Below, piece by piece: positions 17,258-25,922 of a DNA stretch of 39,423 nucleotides. The position numbers and the translations under genes were made by a program. Origin of the DNA: Opitutaceae bacterium (GTDB lineage: Bacteria > Verrucomicrobiota > Verrucomicrobiia > Opitutales > Opitutaceae); the NCBI GenBank assembly GCA_016711225.1, contig JADJTK010000038.1:1-39423 (forward strand). The letters run 5' to 3'. The first letter of the stretch is position 1. Each line of letters opens with the position of its first letter. A model generated the notes under the pieces. It made no database searches. It was not told the DNA's origin and saw only the letters and a program-made list of their open reading frames with translations.

Positions 17258-17328
17258 CTTTGCTACTGGAGCCAACAGATCAGCGCCACAATGAACGGCA
17301 CAGATAGTCGGAAACGTAGGAATCTACC

Positions 17329-17874
17329 ATGTGCCCACGCTACGAGCTCTCAAAGCGCGGCTGGAATGTCATGCCTACAGCCCGCAATGCGAAAGGTGTC
17401 GACCTCATCGCCTACAATTTTGCGGCGAGTCACAATGTTGGTGTTCAAGTGAAGGCACTCAGCAAAAAGAACCCCGTCCCATTGGGCAACACGCTGGATA
17501 AAATCGCGGGCGATTACTGGGTGATCGTCAAAACACTCGATGGAGAACCTGGTATTTACGTCATGACGCCGGAGGAAGTCCGCGTTCGAGCACACCGAGG
17601 CGAGAAAGAGGGGCGCATCTCTTATTGGCTTCAGCCCAAGAGCTACATGATCGCCGACTTCGCAAAACGCTGGGACCGGATCGGCGATCCCGGTTATGCG
17701 CAAACGCAATCATCCTTGCGACACCATCGCATAGCGCTTCGAGATTCTACCTTCTTCATTCTGCCTTCATCCTTACCGCCCGCGCCACCATGCCGTCCTT
17801 CCTCTCCCGTCCTCCGCGCCGTATCGTCGTCAAGCTCGGCACCGGTGTCATCACTTCCGGTATCGGCCAGTTGA
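17329..17874 (+). CDS. Eroded PD-(D/E)xK-like hypothetical protein
   Basis: ORF of 181 codons. Residues about 5-120 resemble small uncharacterised proteins with a restriction-endonuclease-like fold: YELSKRGWNVMPTARNAKGVDLIAYN, then VGVQVKALSKKNPVPLG (D..QxK, a degenerate PD-(D/E)xK site), GIYVMTPEEV, YWLQPKSY and FAKRWDRIG. The usual N-terminal helix that precedes YELSKRGW in this group is missing. After WDRIG the frame loses similarity and runs 85 bp into proB in another frame. An ATG at 17291 in a different frame (MNGTDSRKRRNL) may be the original start, shifted by indels. GC content is visibly lower than in the neighbours. Probably a horizontally acquired gene that has decayed between frr and proB. 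Confidence 0.5.
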   Translation: MCPRYELSKRGWNVMPTARNAKGVDLIAYNFAASHNVGVQVKALSKKNPVPLGNTLDKIAGDYWVIVKTLDGEPGIYVMTPEEVRVRAHRGEKEGRISYWLQPKSYMIADFAKRWDRIGDPGYAQTQSSLRHHRIALRDSTFFILPSSLPPAPPCRPSSPVLRAVSSSSSAPVSSLPVSAS

Positions 17875-18899
17875 ATGAGCCCCGGCTCGCCGCCCTCGCC
17901 GCCCAAATCACCGCCCTGCGCGCCCAGGGGTCGGAAGTCATCGTCGTGAGCTCCGGGGCGGTCGGCCTCGGCATGGGCCGGCTCAAGCTCGAGCGGAAGC
18001 CCAAAATCGTCTCCAAGAAACAAGCCTGCGCCGCCGTCGGCCAGAGCCTGCTCATGCAGACGTGGCAACGCGCCTTCGATCCGCACGGCCTCACCGTCGC
18101 CCAGGTGCTGCTCACCCACGAGGACCTGCGCGTGCGCGACCGCCACCTCGGCGTGAAGGAAACCCTGCGCGAGCTCGTCGCCTACGGCACCATCCCGGTC
18201 ATCAACGAGAACGACACCGTCAGCGCCGCCGAGATCAAGGTGGGCGACAACGACACGCTCTCCGCCATGGTGGCCGGCCTAGTCGAGGCCGACTACCTCG
18301 TCATCCTCTCCACCGCGCCGGGCTTGATCGACATGAAGGGCACCGGAAAGATCGTGCCCGTCGTCGAAAAGATCACACCGGCGATCGAGGCCATGGCCGG
18401 CGGCACCACCAGCGAGACCGCCACCGGCGGCATGATCACCAAGATCACCGCGGCCAAGCTCGCCACGCGCTCCGGCTGCGGCGTGTTCATCGCCAGCGGC
18501 GCCGAGCCCGACATCCTCCCCCGTCTCTTCTCCGGCCGCGGTCCCGGCACCTTCTTCGTGCCGAGCGGCTTGCCGCTCGAATCGCGCAAGCTCTGGCTGG
18601 CCTACTTCCAGCGCCCGCACGGCACGATCCACGTCAACACCTGCGCCGTCCCCGTGCTTTGCGAACAGGGTCGTAGTCTGCTCGCCGTCGGCGTCACCGG
18701 CGCCAGCGGGACCTTCGCGGCCGGCGAAGTCGTCAACATCGCCGGTCCCGACGGCAAAGTGATTGCCCGTGGCGAGTCGGCCTTCAGCAGCGAGCAGATC
18801 CCCGTGCTGGCCGGCCGCAAGAGCGACCAAGTCCGCGCCCTGCATCCCAGCCGCAAGCACCTCGAGGTCGTCCATCGCAACGATCTGGTGCTGCTCTGA
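17790..18899 (+). CDS. proB: Glutamate 5-kinase with PUA domain
   Basis: 369 aa from ATG 17790. Phosphorylates glutamate to gamma-glutamyl phosphate, first step of proline synthesis, normally feedback-inhibited by proline. Kinase domain: RIVVKLGTGVIT, VIVVSSGAVGLGMGRL, QACAAVGQSLLMQTWQ, VAQVLLTHEDLRVRDRHLGVKETL, IPVINENDTVSAAEIKVGDNDTLSAMVA, LILSTAPGLID-like strand and GTTSETATGGMITKITAAKLA. A C-terminal PUA domain is present (GRSLLAVGVTGASGTFAAGEVVNIAG..). proA is not seen downstream in the window. The start overlaps the end of the decayed ORF, which supports that ORF being non-functional. Confidence 0.96.
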   Translation: MPSFLSRPPRRIVVKLGTGVITSGIGQLNEPRLAALAAQITALRAQGSEVIVVSSGAVGLGMGRLKLERKPKIVSKKQACAAVGQSLLMQTWQRAFDPHGLTVAQVLLTHEDLRVRDRHLGVKETLRELVAYGTIPVINENDTVSAAEIKVGDNDTLSAMVAGLVEADYLVILSTAPGLIDMKGTGKIVPVVEKITPAIEAMAGGTTSETATGGMITKITAAKLATRSGCGVFIASGAEPDILPRLFSGRGPGTFFVPSGLPLESRKLWLAYFQRPHGTIHVNTCAVPVLCEQGRSLLAVGVTGASGTFAAGEVVNIAGPDGKVIARGESAFSSEQIPVLAGRKSDQVRALHPSRKHLEVVHRNDLVLL

Positions 18900-19150
18900 G
18901 CCCACCCCTTCCGTCGTCGGCGGAATCCAGGGTCGAGCCCGAGAACAACGTCCTCCTGAAAGGCCTGAAGGACAGCCCTGCTTCCGCGCCCGCCAGCGCG
19001 GGTCTCGCGCCGCCCTGCCGCACCGACAGCCGGTTGCGGCCCATGGGGCACCGGTCCCGGATCACCGGCTACTGATTACCGACACCAGTTGCCGGTTTTC
19101 ATTTCCCCGATACTCTCCACCACCCCGCGTCACCCCGGTCCGAATCGCCC
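18900..19150. other. Intergenic with repeat fragments
   Basis: 251 bp. GTCCTCCTGAAAGGCCTGAAGGAC at 18949-18972 is an imperfect inverted repeat of the CTCCTTCAGGAC type. ATCACCGGCTACTGATTACC near 19059 is of the ACTG..TTACTGAT type. No gene. Confidence 0.5.
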
Positions 19151-22100
19151 ATGCCCTCTGGCCAGCCCCTTCGCGATCTGCTTTTCGCCCAATCCAGCCT
19201 GCCCGCCGTCGAACTCGATGCGCGCAGCGGAGCCATCCAGCGAACCAACACCGCCTTCGTGGACCTGAGCGGCCACCCCGCGGCGGCGCTCACACACCGG
19301 ACCTTTCTCGAAATGGTCCCCCTCGACGAACGGCCCGCGGTACAAGCCCACCTGCACGCCCCCTCCTCCCCGCCCCTGGCCCACCACCTCCTCGTCCGCG
19401 ACGGTTCTCTGCGTGCGGTCCGCACTGGCGTGGCCCAACCCGGCCGTGCCCACCCGAAAGAGGAGGCACGGCTCCTTCTCATTGAGGCTCTGCCGCTCCA
19501 AACCCCGGCGGCTCCGGCGCCCCCCGCCGAGCCCCCGCCCCCCGAGCCGGGCAACATCTTCCGCCACATCGTGCTCAATGCCCACGAGGGCATCTGGACC
19601 GTCGACTCCCAACTGCGCACCACCTTCGTCAACCCCCGCATGTGCGAGCTGCTCGGGTACACTGCGGCCGAGCTCCACGGCCGGCCCATCCTCGAGTTCC
19701 TCTTTCCCGAGGATATCCACGCCCAGGTCGAGGAACTGGAACGCCGCCGCCACGGCCTGTCCACCCGCTACGAGCGCCGGTTCCGGCGCAAGGATGGCAC
19801 CGAGCTCTGGACCCTCGTCTCCGGTACGCCGCTGCCCGGCCGCGACCGGCAGTTCGCCGGCTCGTTTGGGATGTTCACCGACATCACCGAACGCAAACGC
19901 GCCGACCACGACCTCCAACTCAGCGAGGAGCGCTACCGCAACATGCTCGCCGCCACCACCGACTATGTCTTCACCGTCCACTTCACCGACGGGCATCCCA
20001 GTTCCACCACCCACGGCCCGGGCTGCGTGAAGATCTCCGGCTACCTCGAGTACGAATATGCGGCCGACCCCTATCTCTGGTACCGCATGATCGCCCCCGA
20101 GGACCGCGCGCTGGTCGAGCGACACATCGCCCGAGCCACCGCCGGCGACCACGCCGACACCATCGAGCACCGCCTGCTGCACCGCGACGGTTCCATCCGT
20201 TGGGTACGCAACACCCTCGTTCCCCGCCGCGATCCCGCCGGCCACCTGCTTTGCTTGGACGGTCTGGTCACCGACATTACCGAACGCACCCTCGCGCTCC
20301 AACAATTGCGCGAACGCGAGACCCTCTACCGGGCCGTGATCGAGACCTCCGCCGACGGCTTCTGGATCATCGACCTCCAGGGGCGCCTCCTGGAAGTGAA
20401 CGACGCCTACATCCGTCGCTCCGGCTACCGCCGCGAGGAGCTGTTGTCGCTCCACGTCGCCGACCTCGAAGCCCAGGAAGCCCCCACCGAAATCACCGCC
20501 CACCTTGCGCGCATCCAGCAAAAGGGCGGCGACCTCTTCGAAACCCGTCACCGCACCAAGGACGGCACCGTCTGGTTGGCCGAAATCAACGTCTCGCATT
20601 GGCCCATCGGTGACGGCCGCCTCTTCGTCTTCATCCGGGATATCCACCGCCGCAAGCGCTCCGAAGCGCTCCTACACACCCGGCTACATCTGGCCGAGCT
20701 CTCCGAACACGGCGCGCTCGAGCCCCTGCTCGAGGCCGCCCTCGACGCCGCCCAGTTGCACACCGGCAGCAGCATCGGCTTCTTCGATTTTGTCGATACC
20801 GACCCGGAGAATTCCCCCCTCCCAACCGCGCCCACGGCCTCCCGCTGGCACGGCCGCTCCAACAAGGACGGCGAGCACGGCTACCCTGCACCCGATGCCG
20901 ATGCCCGGGCCGCTTGCCTGCGCACCCGCGCCCCGGTCATCCGCAACAGCTTGGCCGCCATCCCGGAGACCCGGGCCACCCGCTCGGGCACTCCCGCATC
21001 CCCCGCGAAATCACCGTTCCGGTACTACGGCGCGGCCGCGTCGCCGCGATCGTCGGGTTGGGCCTCAAGACCACCGATTACAGCGCCGACGATGTCGAGG
21101 CCGTGCAGGAGATCGCGTCGCTGGCGATGGATTTCGTGGAGCGCGTCCATGCCGAGCAAGCACTGCGCCACCGCGAACACCAACTGCGCCTGATCATCGA
21201 CACCGTTCCGGCCCTCATCGCCCACATCGACCCCACTTACCGCTGCCGCCTCATCAACCAAACCTTCGCACTCTGGTTCGACGAGCCCCTGGCCACGATC
21301 CTGAGCCGCCTGCTGCCCGAACAAGTTGGCGCCGCCGCTTGGCAGGAGATCCAACCCTTCATCGACCGAGCACTCGCCGGAGAAGCCCTCGTGCACGAGC
21401 ACGACCTGGTGCTACGCGCCGCCGGCCACCGCTGTTTGAGCATCTGCTACAGCCCCGATCGCGACGCCGCCGGCACGGTGCGGGGCATCGTGATTCTCGC
21501 CAACGACATCACCAGCCGCAAACAGCTCGAGGCCCAGCTGCTCCGCTCCCAGCGCCTGGAGGTCGTCGGCCGGCTCGCCGGCGGCGTCGCCCACGACCTC
21601 AACAACATCCTCCAACCCGTACTGATGGCCCCAGAGCTGCTCCGCCCGGCGATCCACGATGCCGAGACGCTGCAGCTGGTCGACACCATCGAAACGAGCG
21701 TGCGCCGCGGCGCCGAAATCATCAAGCAACTGTTGGCCTTTGGCCGCGGCACCGAAGCCTGCCGCGTCCCGCTCCATCTCGGCAGTGTCGTCACCGAAAC
21801 CATCAGCATGCTCGGCGGCACTTTCCCCAAGGACATCGCCTTGCGCTGCGAACTGCCCGCCCAGCCCAGCACCGTCCTGGGCGACTCCACCCAACTCCAC
21901 CAGGTGCTCATGAACCTCTGCGTCAACGCGCGCGACGCCATGCGCACCACCGGCGGCACCCTCACGCTGCGCGTCGAGTCCGTCCTGCTGGTCCAGCCGG
22001 TACCCGACTCCGTGCCCGAAAGCCGCCCCGGCCGCTACCAGGTGCTCACCGTGGCTGATACCGGCACCGGCATCCTCCCCGAGAATCTACCCCGCCTGTT

Positions 22101-22710
22101 CGACCCGTTTTTCACCACCAAGGACGTGGGCGAAGGTACCGGCCTGGGCCTGCCCACCGTGCTGGGCATCGTGCGCAGCCACGACGGCTTCCTCCACGTG
22201 GCCAGTCGCCCGGGACACGGCAGCGCGTTCCGCGTTTTCCTGCCCGAGTCCAACGAAGCGGCCGCCCCCTCCGCCCCGCCCGCCGTGCTTCCACCAAACG
22301 CGGGTGCAGGACGGCTGGTGCTGGTGGTCGACGACGAGGCGCCGGTGCGCGAACTCATCCGCCACACCCTTCTACGCCACGACTTCCAAGTGCGCGAGGC
22401 GGCCAACGGGGCCGAAGCCCTCGTGCAACTCGCCCTCGAAACCTCCGCCATCGCGATCGTGATCGTCGATCTGCTCATGCCGATACTCGACGGCACCGAC
22501 TTCATACGGGAATTGCGCGCCCGCCGCCCCGGCCTGCCTCTCATCGCGATCAGCGGCCACCTTGGCCCGCAACGGCTCGCCCCCGACGTCTTTGAGGCTA
22601 TCCACATCTTCCTGCCCAAGCCCTTCGATGCCGCCCAACTGCTCGCCGCGCTCGGCCGCCTGCCATCCCCTGCCCCTCCCGACAGCCCGGTTGCCGGCCC
22701 CCTCGAATGA
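19151..22710 (+). pseudogene. Multi-PAS/GAF hybrid histidine kinase, split by a -1 frameshift
   Basis: Frame A (ATG 19151 to stop 21193) holds a weak PAS (about 19166-19420) and three clear PAS domains (about 19558-19900, 19921-20290, 20320-20650; each ends with an ITERK/DITERT/IHRRK-type linker), then most of a GAF domain. Frame B (open 20914-22710) continues the GAF from HSRIPREITVPVLRRGRVAAIVG, a fifth PAS (about 21175-21520), HisKA with GGVAHDLNNILQP (His near 21593), HATPase with MNLCVNARDAM, ADTGTGI, LFDPFFTTK and GEGTGLGL, and a REC domain (VDDEAP.. IVIVDLLMPILDG). The break is in GCTCGGGCAC near 20986-20989; one more G restores R-S-G-H-S-R-I. No membrane helix, so it is a cytosolic sensor. 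Likely partner: the LuxR-type regulator 90 bp downstream. Confidence 0.82.
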
Positions 22711-22799
22711 AGAGCCGGCAGCGCAACCTTGCCTTGCGGCCCTCGGGCTAGCGTCTATCACTGAGACCCAATGAGCGGGCCCCCCTCCCGGAACTCCCC

Positions 22800-23453
22800 T
22801 TGCCGCCGCGACTACGAATTCTGTTGGTGGACGACCATCGGATCCTGCGCGAAGGCTTGTGCGCCCTGCTGTCGCGGGAGCCTGGCTTCGAGATCGTTGC
22901 CCAGGTGGGCGATGGCGACGGCGCCCTCAAGGCCGTGCGCCATGCGCCGCCCGACTTGGTCGTGCTGGACGTGCACCTGCCCGACATGAATGGCATCGAG
23001 GTGGCCCGCCGTATTCTCGCCGTTTTCCCCGAGGTTAAGGTGATCATGCTCTCCTCCGACCACAGCCACGGCAGCGTGCACGAAGCGTTGCTGGCCGGAG
23101 TGTCCGGCTACGTGCTCAAGGAGAACGCCACCGAGGAATTGCTACGTGCCATCCACTCTGTCGTGGGTGGGCAGCTCTATCTCTGCCCCGAGGTGAGCAC
23201 CGAAATCATCGCCAGCTACCGTCGCGGCCAATTGCCCAACATCGAGCCGCCCGGGCCCAAGCTCTCCACGCGCGAGCGCGAGGTGCTCAAGCTGCTCGCC
23301 GACGGGCTACGCACCAAGGAGATCGCCGAGCGCATCGGCGTGAGTGCCAAAACGGTGGAGACCTACCGGCACCGCCTCATGGAGAAGCTCGAGCTCACCT
23401 CCGTGGCCGAACTCACCCGCTACGCCATTCGCGAGGGCATCGTCGAAGCCTGA
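22800..23453 (+). CDS. NarL/LuxR-family response regulator
   Basis: 217 aa from TTG 22800. REC domain: ILLVDDHRILREGL (acidic pair Asp11, Asp12), phospho-acceptor Asp57 in LVVLDVHLPDMNGIE, and YVLKENA with the conserved lysine. GerE-type HTH at about 154-197: LSTREREVLKLLADGLRTKEIAERIGVSAKTVETYRHRL. It is expected to bind DNA as a dimer when phosphorylated, probably by the kinase encoded just upstream. The TTG start is unusual. An ATG at 22771 lies in another frame, and one extra C in the CCCC run at 22796-22799 would join it (MSGPPSRNSP-LPPRLRILLV), so a start-proximal indel is possible. Confidence 0.92.
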   Translation: MPPRLRILLVDDHRILREGLCALLSREPGFEIVAQVGDGDGALKAVRHAPPDLVVLDVHLPDMNGIEVARRILAVFPEVKVIMLSSDHSHGSVHEALLAGVSGYVLKENATEELLRAIHSVVGGQLYLCPEVSTEIIASYRRGQLPNIEPPGPKLSTREREVLKLLADGLRTKEIAERIGVSAKTVETYRHRLMEKLELTSVAELTRYAIREGIVEA

Positions 23454-23472
23454 GCGGGGCGGCTCCTCAACC

Positions 23473-23531
23473 GTGGCGCAGGCCTCTGTGCCTGCGGCGT
23501 CCGCCATCGCAGGCACGGCGGCCTGCGCCAC
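23473..23531. repeat. GTGGCGCAGGCCT palindromic element
   Basis: GTGGCGCAGGCCTCTGTGCC at 23473 and its inverted partner GGCACGGCGGCCTGCGCCAC ending near 23531. Each half itself contains GCAGGC..GCCTGC. Related elements: 24907-24965 (both halves), 35736-35794, 36960-37010 and a single half at 3246. Confidence 0.85.
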
Positions 23532-23549
23532 ACCCCGCCATCCGAGCGC

Positions 23550-23580
23550 CCCGTCCCGTGACCTGCTCCTTCAGGACGGG
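23550..23580. repeat. CTCCTTCAGGACGGG hairpin element
   Basis: CCCGTCC and GGACGGG pair around CGTGACCTGCTCCTTCA. Same family as 4839-4866, about 24866-24890 and about 24984-25030. Confidence 0.65.
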
Positions 23581-23597
23581 TCGGCGCGATGATAGGG

Positions 23598-23725
23598 GCA
23601 TCGCGTAGCGGCGCGCTTTCACGCCGTCCGGAACCGGAAGCGGTTCCGCTGACGGCAACTGGGCACCGCGTAGCGGCGCGGCTTTCGCGCCGTCCGGAAC
23701 CGGAAGCGGTTCCGCTACGTGACGG
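23598..23725. repeat. Two direct copies of a ~60-bp clover-shaped repeat
   Basis: Copies at 23598-23655 and 23663-23725 share GCGTAGCGGCGCG, GCCGTCCGGAACCGGAAG and CGGTTCCGCT. In the second copy, GTAGCGG pairs with CCGCTAC and encloses two hairpins, GGCGCG/CGCGCC and GGAACCG/CGGTTCC, giving a three-way junction. It lies 3' to 3' between the LuxR-type regulator gene and the DUF481 gene. Confidence 0.85.
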
Positions 23726-23735
23726 CACGTTGGCC

Positions 23736-24725
23736 TCAGAACGAGTAGCCCAGCGTGGTGGTGATACGCTGGTCGGACTTCGAACTGTCGCTCACGTAAG
23801 TATTGTCGAACTCGTATTCGTAGCGCAGCGCGAGGCTGAGCGTCTCGGTGATCTTGCCCCGCAAGAAGGAGTTGAAGGTGAGCTTGTAGTTGGTGACATC
23901 GGTATCGATGATCTGAACCGTCCCGTTGGGCAGCAGCCGGATGCCCCGGCCGCTGGGCGAATACTGGGCCTTGAGATCCTGGCCAAGGTCGAGGCGCGGG
24001 CTGAGCTTGATGGCGAAATCCTGAAAGACCTCGCCGAAGAGACTGTGGCCGGTGCCGGCGTTGTGGATCTCCCGGTATTGGCTGGTGAAACCGGCGCCAA
24101 GGGAGGCGCTGGTGCGCGCCGTCTTGATCAGGCGATAGCCCAGACCCAGGTTTTGCTCGGCGTTGTGGTCAATACCCTTGATCTTGGCGGAAAGATACGA
24201 GGTGTTGGTTTGGCCGAACCAGCGGGCGTCCAGCTCGCGGCGCCAACGAAACGCGGCCTCGGTGCGGTCGGTGGTCACCGAGCCGTCGGCCTTGGAGTAA
24301 AGGTAGCGGGCCTGGGCGCGGTAGGCGTTGCGCTTGCGCTCCAGGGCGGTCTCGACGCGCAGATTGACGTCGGCGCGGTCGCTGCGCCCCGACTGGAGTG
24401 CTAGGCCGGACTCGATCTTGGATTTCCAGCGCGGAACGTGGGAGGCGGCCGCCGGTGCCGCAGCAGGTGCGGCCGCCCCGGCCCCGCTTGGCGCCGCGGC
24501 TCCAGCCCGAGGAGGGGCAGAGTCTGCCACCACACTGGCCTGGGCCTCCCCGACGGTGATCAGACCCAGGATCGGGCTCTCCCAACGGATCGTCCCCTTC
24601 TCCTTCGCGACCAAGCGGCCCTGGAGGCGGTCGCCATTGGCCAATTGCAGGACCTCGGCTCGGGCGGAGAGCGCCGACACGGCAAGGAGCAGCGAGGCGC
24701 AGGCAAGGCGGACAAGAACGGACAT
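23736..24725 (-). CDS. DUF481-type outer-membrane beta-barrel protein
   Basis: 329 aa from ATG 24725 (the frame is open upstream but without a signal sequence). The signal peptide MSVLVRLACASLLLAVSALSARAEV probably ends after ARA. Next comes LQLANGDRLQGRLVAKEKGTIRWESPILG, the short N-terminal motif that often precedes DUF481, a Pro/Ala-rich linker, then alternating-residue strands (YRAQARYLYSKADGS, AAFRWRRELDARWFGQTN, LGLGYRLIKTARTSASLGAGF) and a C-terminal TTTLGYSF with final Phe, the usual outer-membrane insertion signal. Function unknown; members are often called salt-stress-induced or YdiY-like. It stands alone between repeat clusters. Confidence 0.88.
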   Translation of the reverse strand: MSVLVRLACASLLLAVSALSARAEVLQLANGDRLQGRLVAKEKGTIRWESPILGLITVGEAQASVVADSAPPRAGAAAPSGAGAAAPAAAPAAASHVPRWKSKIESGLALQSGRSDRADVNLRVETALERKRNAYRAQARYLYSKADGSVTTDRTEAAFRWRRELDARWFGQTNTSYLSAKIKGIDHNAEQNLGLGYRLIKTARTSASLGAGFTSQYREIHNAGTGHSLFGEVFQDFAIKLSPRLDLGQDLKAQYSPSGRGIRLLPNGTVQIIDTDVTNYKLTFNSFLRGKITETLSLALRYEYEFDNTYVSDSSKSDQRITTTLGYSF

Positions 24726-25050
24726 GGGACGACGTTTAGGACTGGGAGGTGGATGTAAACCTTTTCGGTTCCAGAAGGAGGCAAGCCTAGGTCGCCCCGG
24801 AGACGCGCCCAAGGTGTCGCCGGTTCCCTCGCCGGGGAAAATTGTTGGCGCGCCGCCCCCCTGCCATGGCCCACTCCTTCAGGACAGGGCGGTGAGCACC
24901 CCAACCGTGGCGCAGGCCTCCGTGCCTGCGGCCCCCAACCCCGCAGGCACAGAGGCCTGCGCAACACCCGACCGCCTGCCGCTCCCCGCTCCTTGAGGAG
25001 AGGCCGGTGCGTCTCCGCTCTATCAGGACGGCGCCGTGCCGTCATCCGCC
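24726..25050. repeat. Repeat-filled intergenic stretch
   Basis: 325 bp with no gene. It contains ACTCCTTCAGGACAGGGCGG (24871-24890), a complete GTGGCGCAGGCCTCCGTGCC / GGCACAGAGGCCTGCGC inverted element (24907-24965), and CTCCTTGAGGAGAGGCCGGT near 24990 followed by CTCTATCAGGACGGCG. The proximal part must hold the promoter of the DUF481 gene (minus); I see no convincing boxes. Confidence 0.7.
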
Positions 25051-25914
25051 TCACCGGTGCAGGCTCTGGCTCACGGCGGCCACCCCATTGCGGGCCACCC
25101 CGACCATCCCGTGCACCTGGGCCGGATCCAGTTTGTTGGCCGCCAAAAACGGATGAGCAGCCAGCCCTTCCTCGCCCGCCGCCAGCACGGCATCAAGCTG
25201 CGCGCTCTCGCTGCCGGGCGGCAGCAGCGCGGCGGAGAAGTCCAACGCATCGGCCAGCCAATTAGGCTGCGGCGACTCGGCCGCGTGATGCTGCCATTCC
25301 ACCGCCTGGACGGTGGTATCGGGAAACTGCCAATGCTTGAGCAGAATCGCCCCGGCCTGCGCCTGGGTGACACCGACATTCTCCAGCTCCCACTGCTCGA
25401 CCGGCTCGGGCTCGTTCCAGAACAGTCCGCCTCCGAGGTCGTCGATGCTCTGATTGATCGCCAACCGCCCGATGTAGCGCAGCAGGCCGGCGGTGTGCGC
25501 ATCGTCGGGCGAGGCCGCCTCGGTATGTTTGGCCAGCTCCTCCAGCAGCAGGCCATGGAAAAGGCTCTCGGCCCAGAAATCATCTGCAGCAATACCGTAG
25601 CTGCCCAAGTTGCGACCGGCCGCCAGGTGAGCCACCGCGTGGTTGAGCAGGCGGATGCTCTCGCGAAAACCGATCTTCTGCAGGGCGCGGTCCAGCGACG
25701 ACACCCGCTCCCCCGCCCCATAAAAGGCACTGTTGGAGCCGCGGATGATGTCGGCGGTGAGCGCGGCATCGGCACGGATGAGAGCCACGATGTCGTCGAG
25801 GTCCGAATTCGGGTTGCGCAACAGCCCCATCGCCTTGCTGAGCACGCGCGGGGCCGGCGAGAAGCGCTCGATCTTGAGGATCGCCGCGAGGAACTGTTCC
25901 TTGGTCGGTTTCAT
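25051..25914 (-). CDS. HDOD-domain protein at the end of the che operon
   Basis: 287 aa from ATG 25914, 8 bp after the cheA stop. MKPTKEQFLAAILKIERFSPAPRVLSKAMGLLRNPNSDLDDIVALIRADAALTADIIRGSNSAFYG is the HDOD start (LP-xP and D-x-ALT-x-x-ILR-x-x-NSA), followed by SLDRALQKIGFRESIRLL. HDOD is a catalytically silent relative of HD phosphohydrolases, seen next to signalling modules; partners are mostly unknown. The tight link to cheA suggests a role in output of this chemosensory system (inference). The frame is open upstream into cheA but the start at 25914 is clear. Confidence 0.9.
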   Translation of the reverse strand: MKPTKEQFLAAILKIERFSPAPRVLSKAMGLLRNPNSDLDDIVALIRADAALTADIIRGSNSAFYGAGERVSSLDRALQKIGFRESIRLLNHAVAHLAAGRNLGSYGIAADDFWAESLFHGLLLEELAKHTEAASPDDAHTAGLLRYIGRLAINQSIDDLGGGLFWNEPEPVEQWELENVGVTQAQAGAILLKHWQFPDTTVQAVEWQHHAAESPQPNWLADALDFSAALLPPGSESAQLDAVLAAGEEGLAAHPFLAANKLDPAQVHGMVGVARNGVAAVSQSLHR

Positions 25915-25922
25915 GGTAAGGA

